A stretch of 64,000 nucleotides of DNA from Trichomonas vaginalis G3 (GCF_026262505.1 NC_067207.1:11190082-11254081); one strand, 5' to 3'. Shown: positions 17,217-28,059, counted from the first letter of the stretch. Made by a program: numbers and translations. Notes: generated by a model not told the origin, from the letters alone.

Positions 17217-19684
17217 ATGCTTCAGGTTGAAAAACAAAGAACAAAAGTAGCAGATACAAAACCGTTAGACTATATCTTTACAAACGCTGGCAGGACTATA
17301 TCAGATGAAGAAATTTTATCCCGAACTTACAGGTTTGACTATCCAATTCGTTGGCTTCAAAGTCCTTCAGATGCAAAGGCAATAGGATTTAGAAGAGTTT
17401 TGTTTTCAAATAGAACTAATGCATTCATGTTCGCAGTATATTTTCATGGCCAGTATAAAGGTTCTGATGGTCTAATAGAAAAATTTGACGAAATGAAAAT
17501 CTTTACAATTCGTTCAGACGAAAGTCTTGAAAAAACTCTAAATGACTTTCAAACTCAAATAAACAAATACTACTGGGAATTTCAAGAAAAATACCACTCT
17601 TTACTAAATGGAACATACTATCTGAAGCTAGAATACGACAAGATGAACTCCACAGTTTCATTTCAAAAGATTGAAATTAACCCTCCAAGAGATACAGAGT
17701 TTTTATATTGGGGAGTAGACAAACGTTCTTGGGCGCAATTTCTTCGGTTACTAAACCAGAACGAACCATTACCACCAGATGGTCCATTTAAATTTATACT
17801 CCCACCAGCAGATTTGACAGTTTATAGTATAGATCCGTATTTTTCCCAAGTGAGCGGGGTATCTCCAATCCCAGCCCTATCGTCCTCCCAGTGTCAGTTT
17901 TCAATATAAAATCCAAATTTTTTTTTGAAAATAAAAATTTCGAGAAATTTTTCTGATTTTTTTTCTTTGATTTCAATAATTCAAAATAAATTTGGGAGTA
18001 AAAAGACACTATTTAATGAAATTCATATGAGTGAATGTGGATAAATACTCTCAAAACATACAATTTATCTATTTTTTCTTTATATTATCAACTAATTAGT
18101 GATAATTTTTTTTGAATCAGATTTTTTTTTCATTAAAAACATAATATATAACACAACAATGATGCACACATACGTATCTACACATCAAAATATAAAACTT
18201 GTTTTGGTCTGGGCATCCCAACCCAAAATTCTTAAAAAATTGAATAAAATTGAATACTTGGGGCTGGGATACCCATCCCAAAACCGAATTGAATTTTTTG
18301 AATTAAAGAATATATTTATGTATTTATAATATACATGTGATGTCTATAAAAAATACTAAATTCTAAAAAAAATTCAATTTATTCAAAACGTATACTAAGC
18401 GATCACTTCATTAGTAGGATCAGCAATCCTACTAAATTGTGAGAACGCCACTAACTAAAAAGGGAGTCCTTGGAGCTCTTGATCTCTTGTCAGTAGAGTT
18501 CATAATGAGGCATGGCATCTACTGATTAGAGATCAGAGCAATCCTACCTTACCTTCAGGAGCTACAAAGCTCCTAATCGTTACGAGAGGGAGCCTTGGAG
18601 CTCCTGAAGCTCATCAGCAGAGGCTATTTACCATTTGGGCCTCTTCTGATGAAAGATGCGAAACACGTCTACGAACCAGGAGCTTCAAAGCTTCTAATCC
18701 TTACTAAAGGGAGCTTTGGAGCTCCTGAGTCTCCATCAACAGAGTCCCAGATGGTAAATGTCCTTTGCTGATGAAAGATGCGAAACACATCTACGAACCA
18801 GGAGCTCCAAAGCTTCTAATCCTTACGAAAGGGAGCTTTGGAGCTCCTGAAACTCCTTTTACTATAAAATAGGACAGTTTTCTTCTGAGGTTCTTATCAA
18901 ATCTAAGACTTCAGAAGAAAGCTGTCCTATCAATGTATACTTACACTCTCATGGACTACAAGTGTACAATTTTAAGGCAGAGATTATACGAGGCCTCTCA
19001 TCAAATGAGGGACCTCGGATAATCTCTACCTTAAGTAGTCAAATAACTTTTCTCACTATTTAGGAACAAAAGAACAAGAGTTGGAGTACTTTAAGGCAAG
19101 ATTCTTCCGAAATCTCTCATCGAATGAGAGACTTCGGAAGCACCTTGCCAAATCCTTGAACGCCAATATCCTTGGAACTGAGCTAGAACCAGGGAGAAGT
19201 AGCATACTATAGAGCACGATGGTAATCTCGGAAATGCTTATATCGCCCCAAGCACAATATTTAAGAAGTCTAACTCATATATACAAGAAGTCAGGCTGAA
19301 TAGATATTGTGCATATGGTTTGCAGAACTCTCATGATATTTAAAATTCATGTTATCCCAAAAAGGTGACACTTTGGGTGTATCGTCCATCCCAGGGATGC
19401 AAAAATCACATCACCTTGGATCTATAGTTTATAGAAACGTGTTTGACCCTCAAAATGTCATGTGTCATGCAAGTTTCAGTTCAAGCAACAACAGTTTTCT
19501 ATGTATCGGTAAGGACTTTTATGACTTTGCTTCTAAATTCTACGAACCACCTAGTAACAGTTTCTCTGACTTTCAAGTTTGGTTCACAACAAACGGTGTG
19601 CAACATATTTTACCATTGTACTATGACTTTTATCTCGAATTGTCTTTCATATACAACTACGGAAAAGTGCTGAAAAAGTATTGA
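17217..19684 (+). pseudogene. Maverick family F protein, second copy, split by an insertion
   Basis: The left part (17217 to about 17850) is a paralogue of 10062-10838. The right part (about 19340-19684) encodes the matching C-terminal region, with HASFSSSNNSFLC, YEPPSNSFSDFQVWFTTNG and YLELSFIYNY. The 1.5 kb between is a hairpin-array block unlike the rest of the Maverick. Leader ATTTTTACATATATTAAATG. It looks broken by this insertion at least. Confidence 0.7.
17850..19335. mobile_element. Hairpin-array block inserted in Mav-1
   Basis: AT-rich DNA (17850-18400) followed by a dense run of inverted repeats (18410-19180). Hairpins include TAGTAGGAT/ATCCTACTA, three modules pairing GGAGCTCC with similar sequence around an ATCAGCAGAGGC/GCCTCTTCTGAT stem, a 22-bp-arm hairpin at 18869-18930, and two related hairpins at 18972-19034 and 19091-19153. 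It carries no gene. The flanks belong to one Maverick gene, so the block came in later or grew there. Confidence 0.65.
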
Positions 19685-19699
19685 AAAATATATTTTAGG

Positions 19700-19800
19700 C
19701 GAAGTGGCTCAACCTCAAAACAAGCATTTTGTGAAGAATATACCACCCGCCGGAATTCCGGCGGTTGCTTTTTATACAAAATTCAACAGGTGAATTTTCA
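19700..19800. repeat. KilA-N scrap with palindromic element
   Basis: A short KilA-N-like coding scrap (plus-strand AACAAGCATTTTGTGAAGAA) runs into the palindromic element with core CCGCCGGAATTCCGGCGG at 19747-19764. Confidence 0.7.
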
Positions 19801-19934
19801 TGAATTTCCTTAAGATAGAAAAAAAGTGAGTTAAAATGAGATGTTTACTGAACTGGTTGGATGCCGCCTTCTGAGGTTATGTAGAACGGCTGACCCGAGA
19901 AGTGGAACAAGACTTGTACTTTTTCAGAACAATG

Positions 19935-19998
19935 TCCGACGGTTAAGCCACAAACGAATGTCCGACGGTTAAGCCACAAACGAATGTCCGACGTACCA
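19935..19998. repeat. 26-bp repeat CGAATGTCCGACGGTTAAGC
   Basis: Three tandem units. The same sequence occurs reversed at 61835-61865, around the start of the P/Q-rich gene of Mav-2, so these are copies of that gene's leader and first codons. Confidence 0.75.
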
Positions 19999-20035
19999 CC
20001 AAAAAATATTTTTTATTTTTATTGTAAGAACTGAA

Positions 20036-20528
20036 ATGACAGTCGAAGCAAAAACGTTCACGAACAAATCTAATGGCGAAACATTCACAAAAGGCACTTA
20101 CAACGGTATTGAAGTCTTACGTAGAGACAAGGATGTTATATAAATGTAACAAATATGTGTCAGCAGTTTAGGAAAGACTTTAGAAAGTTGTTGGAAAATA
20201 AGTCCTGGGAAGAGTATTTTAAGGCATTTTGTGAAGAATATACCACCCGCCGGAATTCCGGCGGGTGCTTTTATACAATGTTAATGCAGGAATTCCCGAT
20301 GAAATCAAACAGGTTAGAGGAACGTATGTAGACCCAAGACTCGTAAACTATATAGCAATGTGGGCTTCTCCAAAATATTGCATAGCAGTTGGAAAAATTA
20401 TGGACTCCATAGACAAGAAAGTTCATGAGAAATTAGATGAAGAAGAACTTGAAGATACAGCAGAGAATGCAAAACCTTTGTTCGAAGAAGAAGTTAGAAA
20501 AATGCATGAAAAACAATATAGAACATGA
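20036..20528 (+). pseudogene. KilA-N protein carrying a palindromic element
   Basis: It starts with the cassette leader TTATTGTAAGAACTGAAATG. The N-terminal part of a KilA-N domain (KGTYNGIEVLRRDKD, QFRKDFRKLLENKSWEEYFKAF) is followed by the palindromic element at 20235-20280 and then the second half, GTYVDPRLVNYIAMWASPKY, plus a charged helix. KilA-N domains bind DNA in large DNA viruses. It looks broken, with about two to three breaks, one associated with the palindromic element. Confidence 0.75.
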
Positions 20529-20698
20529 CCATGGAGATATGTTCTGGTTATAGAGACTCTCCATACGAACTAGACCAATGGGAACAAGAAGATTTAAAGA
20601 GAGAATTTAGAGAATATGAACTCGCTAAAGTTTCATTAGAAGCTGCAGAAGAGAGGTTAAAAGTTTGGGGTCTTTTTGTACAAAAATATTGTGAGTAA
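20525..20698 (+). CDS. Small helical protein after KilA-N gene
   Basis: A 57-residue frame whose ATG overlaps the KilA-N stop as ATGA. It is highly charged and helical (DQWEQEDLKREFREYELAKVS). The junction GAGTAAATGAACCATTTT after it also follows the KilA-N gene ending near 24555, so the two KilA-N loci share their 3' neighbourhood. The function is unknown. Confidence 0.45.
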   Translation: MTMEICSGYRDSPYELDQWEQEDLKREFREYELAKVSLEAAEERLKVWGLFVQKYCE

Positions 20699-20749
20699 AT
20701 GAACCATTTTATTGTACCATCGTAGAAAACACACAAAACTCTTGAATTT

Positions 20750-21560
20750 TGTATAAAAAAAGCACCTGCCGGAATTCCGGCGGTTGGTATATTCTTCACA
20801 AAATGCTTGTTTTGTCAAGACTTTCATCGTAAATGTTTTGTCAAGACTTTCATCGTACATGTTTTGTTAAGACTTTCATCGTATATGTTTTGTCAAGACT
20901 TTCATCGTATATGTTTTGTCAAGACTTTCATCGTCAATGTTTTGTTAAGACTTTCATCGTATATGTTTTGTCAAGACTTTCATCGTATATGTTTTGTCAA
21001 GACTTTCATCGTCAATGTTTTGTCAAGACTTTCATCGTAAATGTTTTGTATAAAAAGCACCTGCCGGAATTCCGGCGGGTGGTATATTCTTCACAAAATG
21101 CTTGTTTTGTCAAGACTTTCATCGTAAATGTTTTGTCAAGACTTTCATCGTACATGTTTTGTTAAGACTTTCATCGTATATGTTTTGTCAAGACTTTCAT
21201 CGTAAATGTTTTGTCAAGACTTTCATCGTAAATGTTTTGTATAAAAAGCACCTGCCGGAATTCCGGCGGGTGGTATATTCTTCACAAAATGCTTGTTTTG
21301 TCAAGACTTTCATCGTAAATGTTTTGTATAAAAAGCAACCGCCGGAATTCCGGCGGGTGGTATATTCTTCACGAAATGCTTGTTTTGTCAAGACTTTCAT
21401 CGTACATGTTTTGTATAAAAAGCAACCGCCGGAATTCCGGCGGTTGGTATATTCTTCACAAAATGCTTGTTTGTCAAGACTTTCATCGTATATGTTTTGT
21501 ATAAAAAGCAACCGCCGGAATTCCGGCGGTTGGTATATTCTTCACGAAATGCTTGTTTTG
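20750..21560. repeat. Composite array: minisatellite plus seven palindromic elements
   Basis: Blocks of the 24-bp unit (TTTTGTCAAGACTTTCATCG, reverse of the unit at the window start) alternate with the palindromic element, centred near 20774, 21067, 21262, 21346, 21433 and 21521, each flanked by TTTTGTATAAAAA and GGTATATTCTTCAC. The last flank runs into a KilA-N scrap at 21545-21600. Stem arms vary (CACCTGCC, CAACCGCC) and mostly keep pairing or G-T wobble. Confidence 0.9.
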
Positions 21561-21672
21561 AGGTCGAGCCATTTTTGGCTCCACCTGTTTTTTCAACCAA
21601 AGCTCATTTTTTTCGGCAAAAATATATTTTAGTTTTTTTAAAAAAAATATTTTTTATTTTTATTGTAAGAAC

Positions 21673-22569
21673 ATGTCAGCAACAACTTCACCAAACTCGT
21701 TAGTCATGAACCCAACTTCAATGTTAGTAGAAATGAAAAGCTTCATTCCTTCTTCATATACTTTCGAAACAGAAATCCAGAAGATAAAGCAAGAACTTCT
21801 CCAAGGAGATTTAGACTGTAGTGCGAAAGATGAAACAAATGAACAGTATCTTTATGAAATGCAGGACCTGGTGGAACATCTGCCTAAACTTCCTGAAATA
21901 CAACAACAAAAGCTCACTATTCCTGAATTCGATGAAATAGAAGTGAAACCAACTGACTCAGTAGAAATAAAGAAGTTCATACGAAAGGTAAACTATGAGT
22001 TTCTTGGATTTCATTGCAACCACAAAGACTGCGATATGGTATATTTCATTGACATATATAAATCTGGGGAGTTTAAGACCTACGACAACTTTGTTTCGTT
22101 AGTTGCAAAATGTGTATGGCAGATAAGAGATAAAGATAGAAGAGGTAAGGTATGGAACGAACAGATAAAACCAGCAACTTTTGAGTTAAAGAAAACCATC
22201 TACGCCTTAGTTGTTCTAGCAGGTTTTATTTCAATGTACAATGCTAAAATGAACCCACAATGTTCAAAATGTAAAGCAGCAATGAAGAAATATAACTACT
22301 CCGTCAAAGAGATAGAACGTATGAGAAAAGACTATGCAGACTTAAAGAAAGAAGCAGAGAAACCAGCAGAAGATAAAATGGACATGTTGACATTTCTGAA
22401 CAAAAACTATCCAACTGCTAACGATTTCCTTCTTTCAGATGTCAAGAAGAAATATAAAGAAACTTTCGGTATCGTTAAAACTTTTGATATCCTTCGTGAA
22501 GAAATAGAAGCTACAAAACTGTTTAAAGTCATGAACCATCACAACATATACCATGTAAAGCGCTTGTGA
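21673..22569 (+). CDS. Cassette gene X, unknown, zinc-knuckle-like
   Basis: A 298-residue protein with a close homologue in Mav-2 (59331-60241, minus). The middle has CNHKDCDMVY and later CSKCKAAMKKY, possible metal-binding pairs. After them comes a coiled-coil stretch and a C-terminal segment (FLLSDVKKKYKETFG) that looks like a small DNA-binding helix pair. The family is not recognised. The leader TTTTTATTGTAAGAACATG is shared with the three KilA-N genes here. It looks whole, and in both Mavericks it points opposite to the capsid genes, though at different sites. Confidence 0.7.
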   Translation: MSATTSPNSLVMNPTSMLVEMKSFIPSSYTFETEIQKIKQELLQGDLDCSAKDETNEQYLYEMQDLVEHLPKLPEIQQQKLTIPEFDEIEVKPTDSVEIKKFIRKVNYEFLGFHCNHKDCDMVYFIDIYKSGEFKTYDNFVSLVAKCVWQIRDKDRRGKVWNEQIKPATFELKKTIYALVVLAGFISMYNAKMNPQCSKCKAAMKKYNYSVKEIERMRKDYADLKKEAEKPAEDKMDMLTFLNKNYPTANDFLLSDVKKKYKETFGIVKTFDILREEIEATKLFKVMNHHNIYHVKRL

Positions 22570-22599
22570 AACTTTATGGTAGAAATATATTTTTGTCTG

Positions 22600-22975
22600 A
22601 TTTACGCTCATTGACGATGAAGTCTATTTCCTGTGTTGTTGTCAAAATGTCATGTTGTCACACTTTTTCAGAGAAGTTCATTTGACCGAGGGACCGAGGG
22701 ACCGAGGGACCTGGTTAGATCTAAAATATATTTTTGCTGAAAAAATGACCAAATTTCATGAATTTCCTCATATGTTTGCTACCCTAGGAAAATCGAGGAT
22801 AGAGATTCCGTACGAAATCGTAAAAAAAACTCATGAAAATCGTGAAAAAATGCTACCCGACTTTTACAGGGGTTGCCTAAAACTCATGAAAATCGTAAAA
22901 AAACTCTATGAAATCATATTTCTTTATACAAGATAGAAAAAATAAAATTAACGCTAGTTTTTTTAAAATATTTTT
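22600..22975. other. Non-coding spacer with two repeat fragments
   Basis: Positions 22626-22670 resemble the 123-bp repeat of unit B (TTGTTGTCAAAATGTCATGT). A triple ACCGAGGG follows at 22685-22710. The rest holds AATCGTAAAAAAACTC fragments and no clear gene. Confidence 0.6.
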
Positions 22976-22999
22976 TTATTTTGTATGTAAGAACAGGAA

Positions 23000-23608
23000 A
23001 TGACAAACACAGAGTTTGAAACAGTTAAAAAGATAGACAATGAGACCAAAGTGGTTAGAATTGGTGATTTAAACGTAAGATACTCAAAGAAATACAAAAA
23101 ATATTCTTTGTCAGACATTATATCTCCATCTGGAAAGAAAACAAAGGACTGGGTTAGAATTGCTTCTACTCAGAAAATTTTGACAAGAAATCCTGAGCTT
23201 ATGATATCGGTAAGATTCTGTGGAACTACAGCATATCTTATAGACAAAAGTCTTATACCAATAGTTTTGTTCTGGATTGACCCAGTTGTTGGATATAATT
23301 TCATAACATATGGTTCATTCGATACTGAACGTTGCAGTGAAGGCTTACTTTACATCGTTCAGAAACCGAAGGACTTCAATACAAAGAGATATAAGATAGG
23401 AAGAACATATAATATAACTCAAAGATATGACAGTACAGTCAATAGAGTCAAGTTGTGTTTGTTAACGATATGAGAGCTGCTGAACAGAACTACTTGAAAA
23501 GTTTGAGAAAATGTATGGTGCTCCACGAAAGGTAAAGAAACGTTTGAAGTAGATGAGATCGACAAAGCTATAAAATTATTTGACGAAGTTGCTGAAAAAT
23601 ACATGTAA
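23000..23608 (+). pseudogene. KilA-N-like plus T5orf172 (GIY-YIG type) protein
   Basis: The first half has the KilA-N-like block SPSGKKTKDWVRIASTQKIL. The second half has GLLYIVQKPKDFNTKRYKIG and RTYNITQRYDS, the pattern of T5orf172, a GIY-YIG-related nuclease domain often fused to KilA-N or BRO domains in large DNA viruses. The leader TTTTGTATGTAAGAACAGGA is the cassette type. It looks broken, with about one to two breaks near the C-terminal end. Confidence 0.75.
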
Positions 23609-23697
23609 AGCGTTTATTTTTGGTCTTTTATACAAGATAGAAAATAACGCTAATTTTATTTTTTTTTTATTTTTTTATTTTGTATGTAAGAACAGAA

Positions 23698-24555
23698 ATG
23701 TCAACATCAGAGAACACAACAACTGCTATCGTTCATGAAGCCATAAGTGAAGAATACGAGTGGGTTCAGTTTAACAAACAGTTACGTCTCATTCGTTCGG
23801 TCAAAGATGACATGTACCAAATGCAAAGTATTTTGACAGCATGTTTTGCACCAGACACTAAGCTTCCTAAAGACTGGTTTAGGAACCAAAGCACACAAGA
23901 ATTTTTGAGCGAAGCACAGCGAGACATACTTTTTTCTGAAAACAGTGAAGAACAGCGAGTAGGTAAGAAAACCCAGTCGCCTAAAACTCATGAAAATCGT
24001 GAAAATTTGCCAAATGGTTTGAGAGGCTGGTATGTACATAGACTTCTTGTAAATGCTGTTGCAATGTGGGCTTCACCTCGTTATGCTTGGTATGTTTGTA
24101 AACTTCTTGACGAAATTCATAGACAAGAACGTGAAGAGATGGAAAAGAAACTTCAAGCAAAAGATGAAGTCATTGAAGCAAAAGACAAAAACATACAGAA
24201 AAGAATACCACGTTCGGTACCAAAAGGAAAGGAAAAGAACTATAAGTATATGATTTACACTGAAGAGATGGAAAATGAAGAGACAGAGATATGGTTATGT
24301 TGCATTTAGTCAGAAGAAACAACAAAAGCTTTTACGACTTAGCTAAGATTTACAAATCTGACAGAAATTGGTTCTATCGCGAAAACTTACCGATTTCAAT
24401 GACACCGAATGAAGATGTTAAACAGATAGTTTCAGTACGTTACCTCAAACACACTATGATATGAAAGGTTGTACAATACTTACATTCAAGAAGACTTACC
24501 GCTACTGAAGGAAAAGATAACAGAGTATTTCGATAACTTCAAAGAGGAAGAGTAA
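23698..24555 (+). pseudogene. KilA-N protein with coiled coil and C-terminal viral domain
   Basis: It starts MSTSENTTTAIVHEAISEEY. The KilA-N domain covers about residues 25-150 (LPKDWFRNQSTQEFLSEAQ, GWYVHRLLVNAVAMWASPRY). A long charged coiled coil follows, then a region reading RRNNKSFYDLAKIYKS and NWFYRENLPISMTPNED. That end domain accompanies KilA-N in giant-virus genes (I think DUF3627). Cassette leader TTTTGTATGTAAGAACAG. It looks broken, with about two breaks. Confidence 0.75.
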
Positions 24556-24644
24556 ATGAACCATTTTTCAAGCTTGACACCAAAGATGGCTCAGGTAGCT
24601 CTAGATGTTAAATTGTCTTGTCAAATCCTTCTGGCATTCCGAGT

Positions 24645-24955
24645 CCTTCCTTCCGACAGGAAAAGTTTTTCTTTCCGACAGGAAAAGTTTTTCTTTCCGA
24701 CAGGAAAAGTTTTTCTTTCCGACAGGAAAAGTTTTTCTTTCCGACAGGAAAAATTTTTCTTGTTGTCCGTCCGTAAACCATTCAAATTTTCGAAAATTGA
24801 GAACTTTTGGCGACCTTCAGAAAAAGTTTTTCCTTCCGACAGGAAAAGTTTTTCTTTCCGACAGGAAAAGTTTTTCTTTCCGACAGGAAAAGTCCTTCTT
24901 CCGACAGGAAAAGTCCTTCCTTCCGACAGGAAAAGTCCTTCCTTCCGACAGGACA
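24645..24955. repeat. TTCCGACAGGAAAAGT minisatellite
   Basis: About fifteen 18-20 bp units split by a unique stretch (24765-24830, with TTTTCGAAAATTGAGAAC). The same array and unique stretch lie at 61855-62091 in Mav-2 between two divergent gene starts. In Mav-1 the array edges still carry ATGCCAGAAGG-like and ATGTCCGCAGCC start sequences, but the genes themselves are not there. Confidence 0.85.
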
Positions 24956-25028
24956 CAAACGAATGTCCGCAGCCCCAGCACCACAACAGACTAAACTCAA
25001 ACACTTACATTTTTACGCTTGACTTTAC

Positions 25029-25880
25029 AATTTGAACTTTGTTTGCGTAGATGTGAATTCGAAAGAAGTATGAGGGTCTTGTATGACTTTGTACTTCTCC
25101 CATAGTTCATGTCTGTCAAACTTACCTGCCATGGACTCTTTCATAAGTTCCATGAAATCGTCTTCGGACAATCCGGGGAAAAAGTATGATTCAGTAAGTA
25201 TTCTCTTTACATCCTTACTTAACTTTGCTGTCTGTACACAATGACAACAGAGATGTTAAAGTGTCTGAGCTTCTTAAGATTCGACACATGTCTGTTCTCT
25301 GTTCTTTAACAAAGGATGAGAAGCAAAGTCATCTAAGATAAGAAGACATCTATGAGGGTAAGTCATCCAATCGTAAGATTGCAATTTCTTCGAAATGTAT
25401 TCTATCTCTTTCTGTTTGTTTCTGAAGTGTTTCTTCTCTAATATTCTCTGCATTTCCTCATTTGGGTCTTTAAACTTCGAATTTATATACTCATTTATAG
25501 CATTGTACTTCAAAACTCTTCTTTGGTACTTCTTTATCCAATCTAACAACTCAGAGTCTTTTATACATACTCAACTTAGACTTTTTTATAATATCTTTGA
25601 ACGAATTGACGGTTTGGTCAAATTGACCAGAAGTACTACAAATGACTACTAACTCATAGAATGGGTTCTTCTCATCTAGTTCTTGTTGTTGTGCAGCCAT
25701 TTTAAGATAAGTGAAAGTCTTACCCGACCCAGTGGTGCGATAGACCTGTTATACCATTCTGAGCAAATAGGAACTTGTCATATGGGTTTTATCTGAGCAT
25801 TTTCCAACTTCCTCTTGTTCTTATTTAAAAACATTCTCAAATTTTTTGTCAATGTCAGCAAACTTTTTTTCTAACATATT
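25029..25880 (-). pseudogene. Maverick genome-packaging ATPase, broken
   Basis: Reads leftward. It has the KTFTYLKMAAQQQELDEKNPF segment after Walker A and the Walker B strand CLLILDDFASHPLL. It is collinear with the better-preserved copy at 58240-59098. FtsK/HerA-type ATPases of this kind push DNA into the capsid. It looks broken, with several breaks. Confidence 0.75.
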
Positions 25881-25911
25881 TTAGAAAATTAAAATTTTTA
25901 TCTCTTTAGGA

Positions 25912-26352
25912 AATGTCTAGCGATTTCGCTATCTAATTCGAGACAAGCTTTTCGACAGCAAAACATCTGTCGACCATAAATCTTACATAGGTAAACAAGA
26001 AGGTGATTTGTTCTAAAGTTCTGTTTCTGGGAATATGACAAGAACCATAAAACCTTAAGCAGAGAAGTCTTAAAATTTGTCAATGACAGACTTGTTGACA
26101 GAGATGACGCCTCTTGGAGAGATGAAGTCCAACAAAACTTCTTAGAATGCAAAGAAGACACATGCGCTGTTCTTGAAAATGAAATAGAAAACAGAATAGA
26201 AGAGCTATTAAATGACAAAGCACTTTTACAAAAATATGGTTCTGAGAAGTTTGACATAACTCCACCAGAGAAGAAGAAGAGAGAAAAGAAAGAAAAGAAA
26301 GTAGAAGAAGAGAAGAAAGAACCAGAGCCAGAGAAGGGAGATATGACATGTA
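25912..26352 (+). CDS. Unknown protein divergent to the ATPase
   Basis: It starts MSSDFAIYIRDKLF-like in Mav-2 (57749-58203); here the same gene faces away from the ATPase. The N-terminal part looks folded (HSVNKKGEFVLKFCFWEYDKNHK), and the C-terminal 50 residues are Lys/Glu-rich and disordered. The family is unknown. The spacer to the ATPase start is short and AT-rich, so the two probably share a promoter. It may contain about one break near its start in this copy. Confidence 0.55.
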
Positions 26353-26373
26353 AAAATAAAATTTTATTTTTAG

Positions 26374-26788
26374 AACATTTCTGGGTCAATGTCAATGTTC
26401 TCTTCCTCTTTAGGAGCAAACACGGCTTAGACTCTAAAATCTTTTTACCCAATTTACCTTGAACTTCAACTATCTTAGACTCATAATATTCATAGTCGTC
26501 TGCTTTCTTTGGTTCATAAGGTATAACAAGTTTGTATGCTTTGCCTTCTTTAAGGTTTGAAAACCTTCTGTCAAAACTTTCTTTGACTGTTAACAAACCT
26601 TCTATGTCTAAGTCTTCAAATTTCGCACCATTTTTAGTCACAATAGCAAACTTAACTGGTTCGATGTTCCAAACTTTGTCAAATGTAGACTTTTCAAAAT
26701 GGTAGAAGTAAACATTCAAATATGTGAATGGGTCTAGTTCTTCTTTAAGTCCTGACATGTACTTGTTGACTGAGATGAATTTTGTCAT
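26374..26788 (-). CDS. Unknown protein Y between ATPase and helicase
   Basis: About 138 residues, nearly identical in Mav-2 (57313-57732). It reads MTKFISVNKYMSG then a beta-rich region (YLNVYFYHFEKSTFDKVWNI, KFAIVTKNGAKFEDLDIEG, YKLVIPYEPKKADDYEYYES) and an acidic tail. The strand pattern and the place beside the helicase would suit a single-strand DNA-binding protein, but I see no motif to prove it. The leader is ATATTTTTTTTATCCGATAG. This copy may be altered near its end. Confidence 0.6.
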
Positions 26789-26824
26789 CTTTTCTATCGG
26801 ATAAAAAAAATATTTTTTTAAAAT

Positions 26825-28059
26825 TTACTCAGAAAAATTTTTCTTTGTATATACACCATTCTGTACGTCTAAAAGACTTTTGACATTTGCCAAGAATGTT
26901 CGTTTAGACGCTGTCATATAACCATATTCTTGACAATACTGTTTATACGAATCGTACAATGACCTTTCATCTAAACACTCAAAGTCAGTTTCATCTATGA
27001 ACAGTTCATATACACTCTTGTTTGCTTCTAACAATGTTTGTCTCTCTTCGGTATGTGGAATTTGTCTTGGATTGAACTTAGAAATATCTAATGTCATGAA
27101 ATATGAGAACAAGTGGTTGTAAAAGTCAGATGTCAAAGTTTCTGCTAAGTCGTCAAAATATTCTGTATCTTGCATATGAGCTTCTGACGTTCTGACAACT
27201 ACATATCTTCTGTCAGAACTTTCTAACTTCATCGGAACGGCGTTGTTTGAAACCATGACGAAGTTTGCAACATTTTCACAAACTCTTTGGTCTTTATATT
27301 TTCTTTCAACAACTCCAACTTTGTCTGTTATAAGACTCTTCAAAGCATCTGAGTTCAAAACTTTGTTGTATCTATACTTTGAAGTTCGTTACATACTATA
27401 AGTTTCATATTCTCTATTGAAGAGTTAAATTTACCGCAGATGTTTTCTAAGTTTGTCATATTCGGGTTCGAATAGCCCTCTAACAGTTTGCATAAGATAT
27501 CTGTAAAGAAAGTGTTCTTACCTGTTCCTTGTTTTCCAATTATGATGAGAGCAGTTTCATTTTTAGCACTTGGATGTTGTAAGATGTTTGCAAACCAACA
27601 TAAGATATACTCATAGACTCTTTCGTTTCCATTGCATATAATTTCTTTGACATGGTCTAACCAAGCTTCTATAACATTTTCTTTCCATTCTACTTGTTCG
27701 TATTTATATCCAGTGAAGATAGAATAGAAGTTTGGAGATGGTGTATAGAACTTTATACCACGAACTGAAAAATCTTCTAACTTTGACAATAAGATATCCC
27801 AAGCATCTAACATCTTCATACCAACTTGTACGACTTTTATTTTCTTAAGTTTCTGTTTACATTCTTGTTCTGAAACTATTGTCGCTCTTGGTTTGTTAAA
27901 GACAACATCCCATTCTTTCATGACATAACATTCTGGGGCAGAGTCGACATAAATGACTAAACGTTTCAAATTCTCGACTGCTTTGTTATAGTCTCTAAAT
28001 GGACACATATTTCTGAAGGCTTGGAAGTCATAAAAATCTGAAACGTCTATTCTGTACAT
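26825..28059 (-). pseudogene. Maverick SF3 (D5-like) helicase
   Basis: About 410 residues in total. Walker A GKQGTGKNTF, the downstream block ENICGKFNSSIENMKLIVCN (Walker B), motif C FVMVSNNA, arginine region DRRYVVVR. It would unwind DNA during element replication. It resembles the helicase half of the primase-helicase genes of units A and B over its whole length but lacks their N-terminal region. Nearly identical copy at 56041-57274. It looks broken, with about one break. Confidence 0.85.

Noticed and set aside
18410-19180. tRNA or other classical structured RNA genes
   Set aside because: The stems do not form a cloverleaf, no A or B box was recognised, and the hairpins are simple inverted repeats.
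20800-21640. Overlapping Cys/Phe-rich frames over the repeat array
   Set aside because: They are products of the 24-bp minisatellite and palindromic elements and appear on both strands and in several frames.
24556-25035. Ser/Phe/Arg repeat proteins on both strands
   Set aside because: Readings of the TTCCGACAGGAAAAG minisatellite, not genes.
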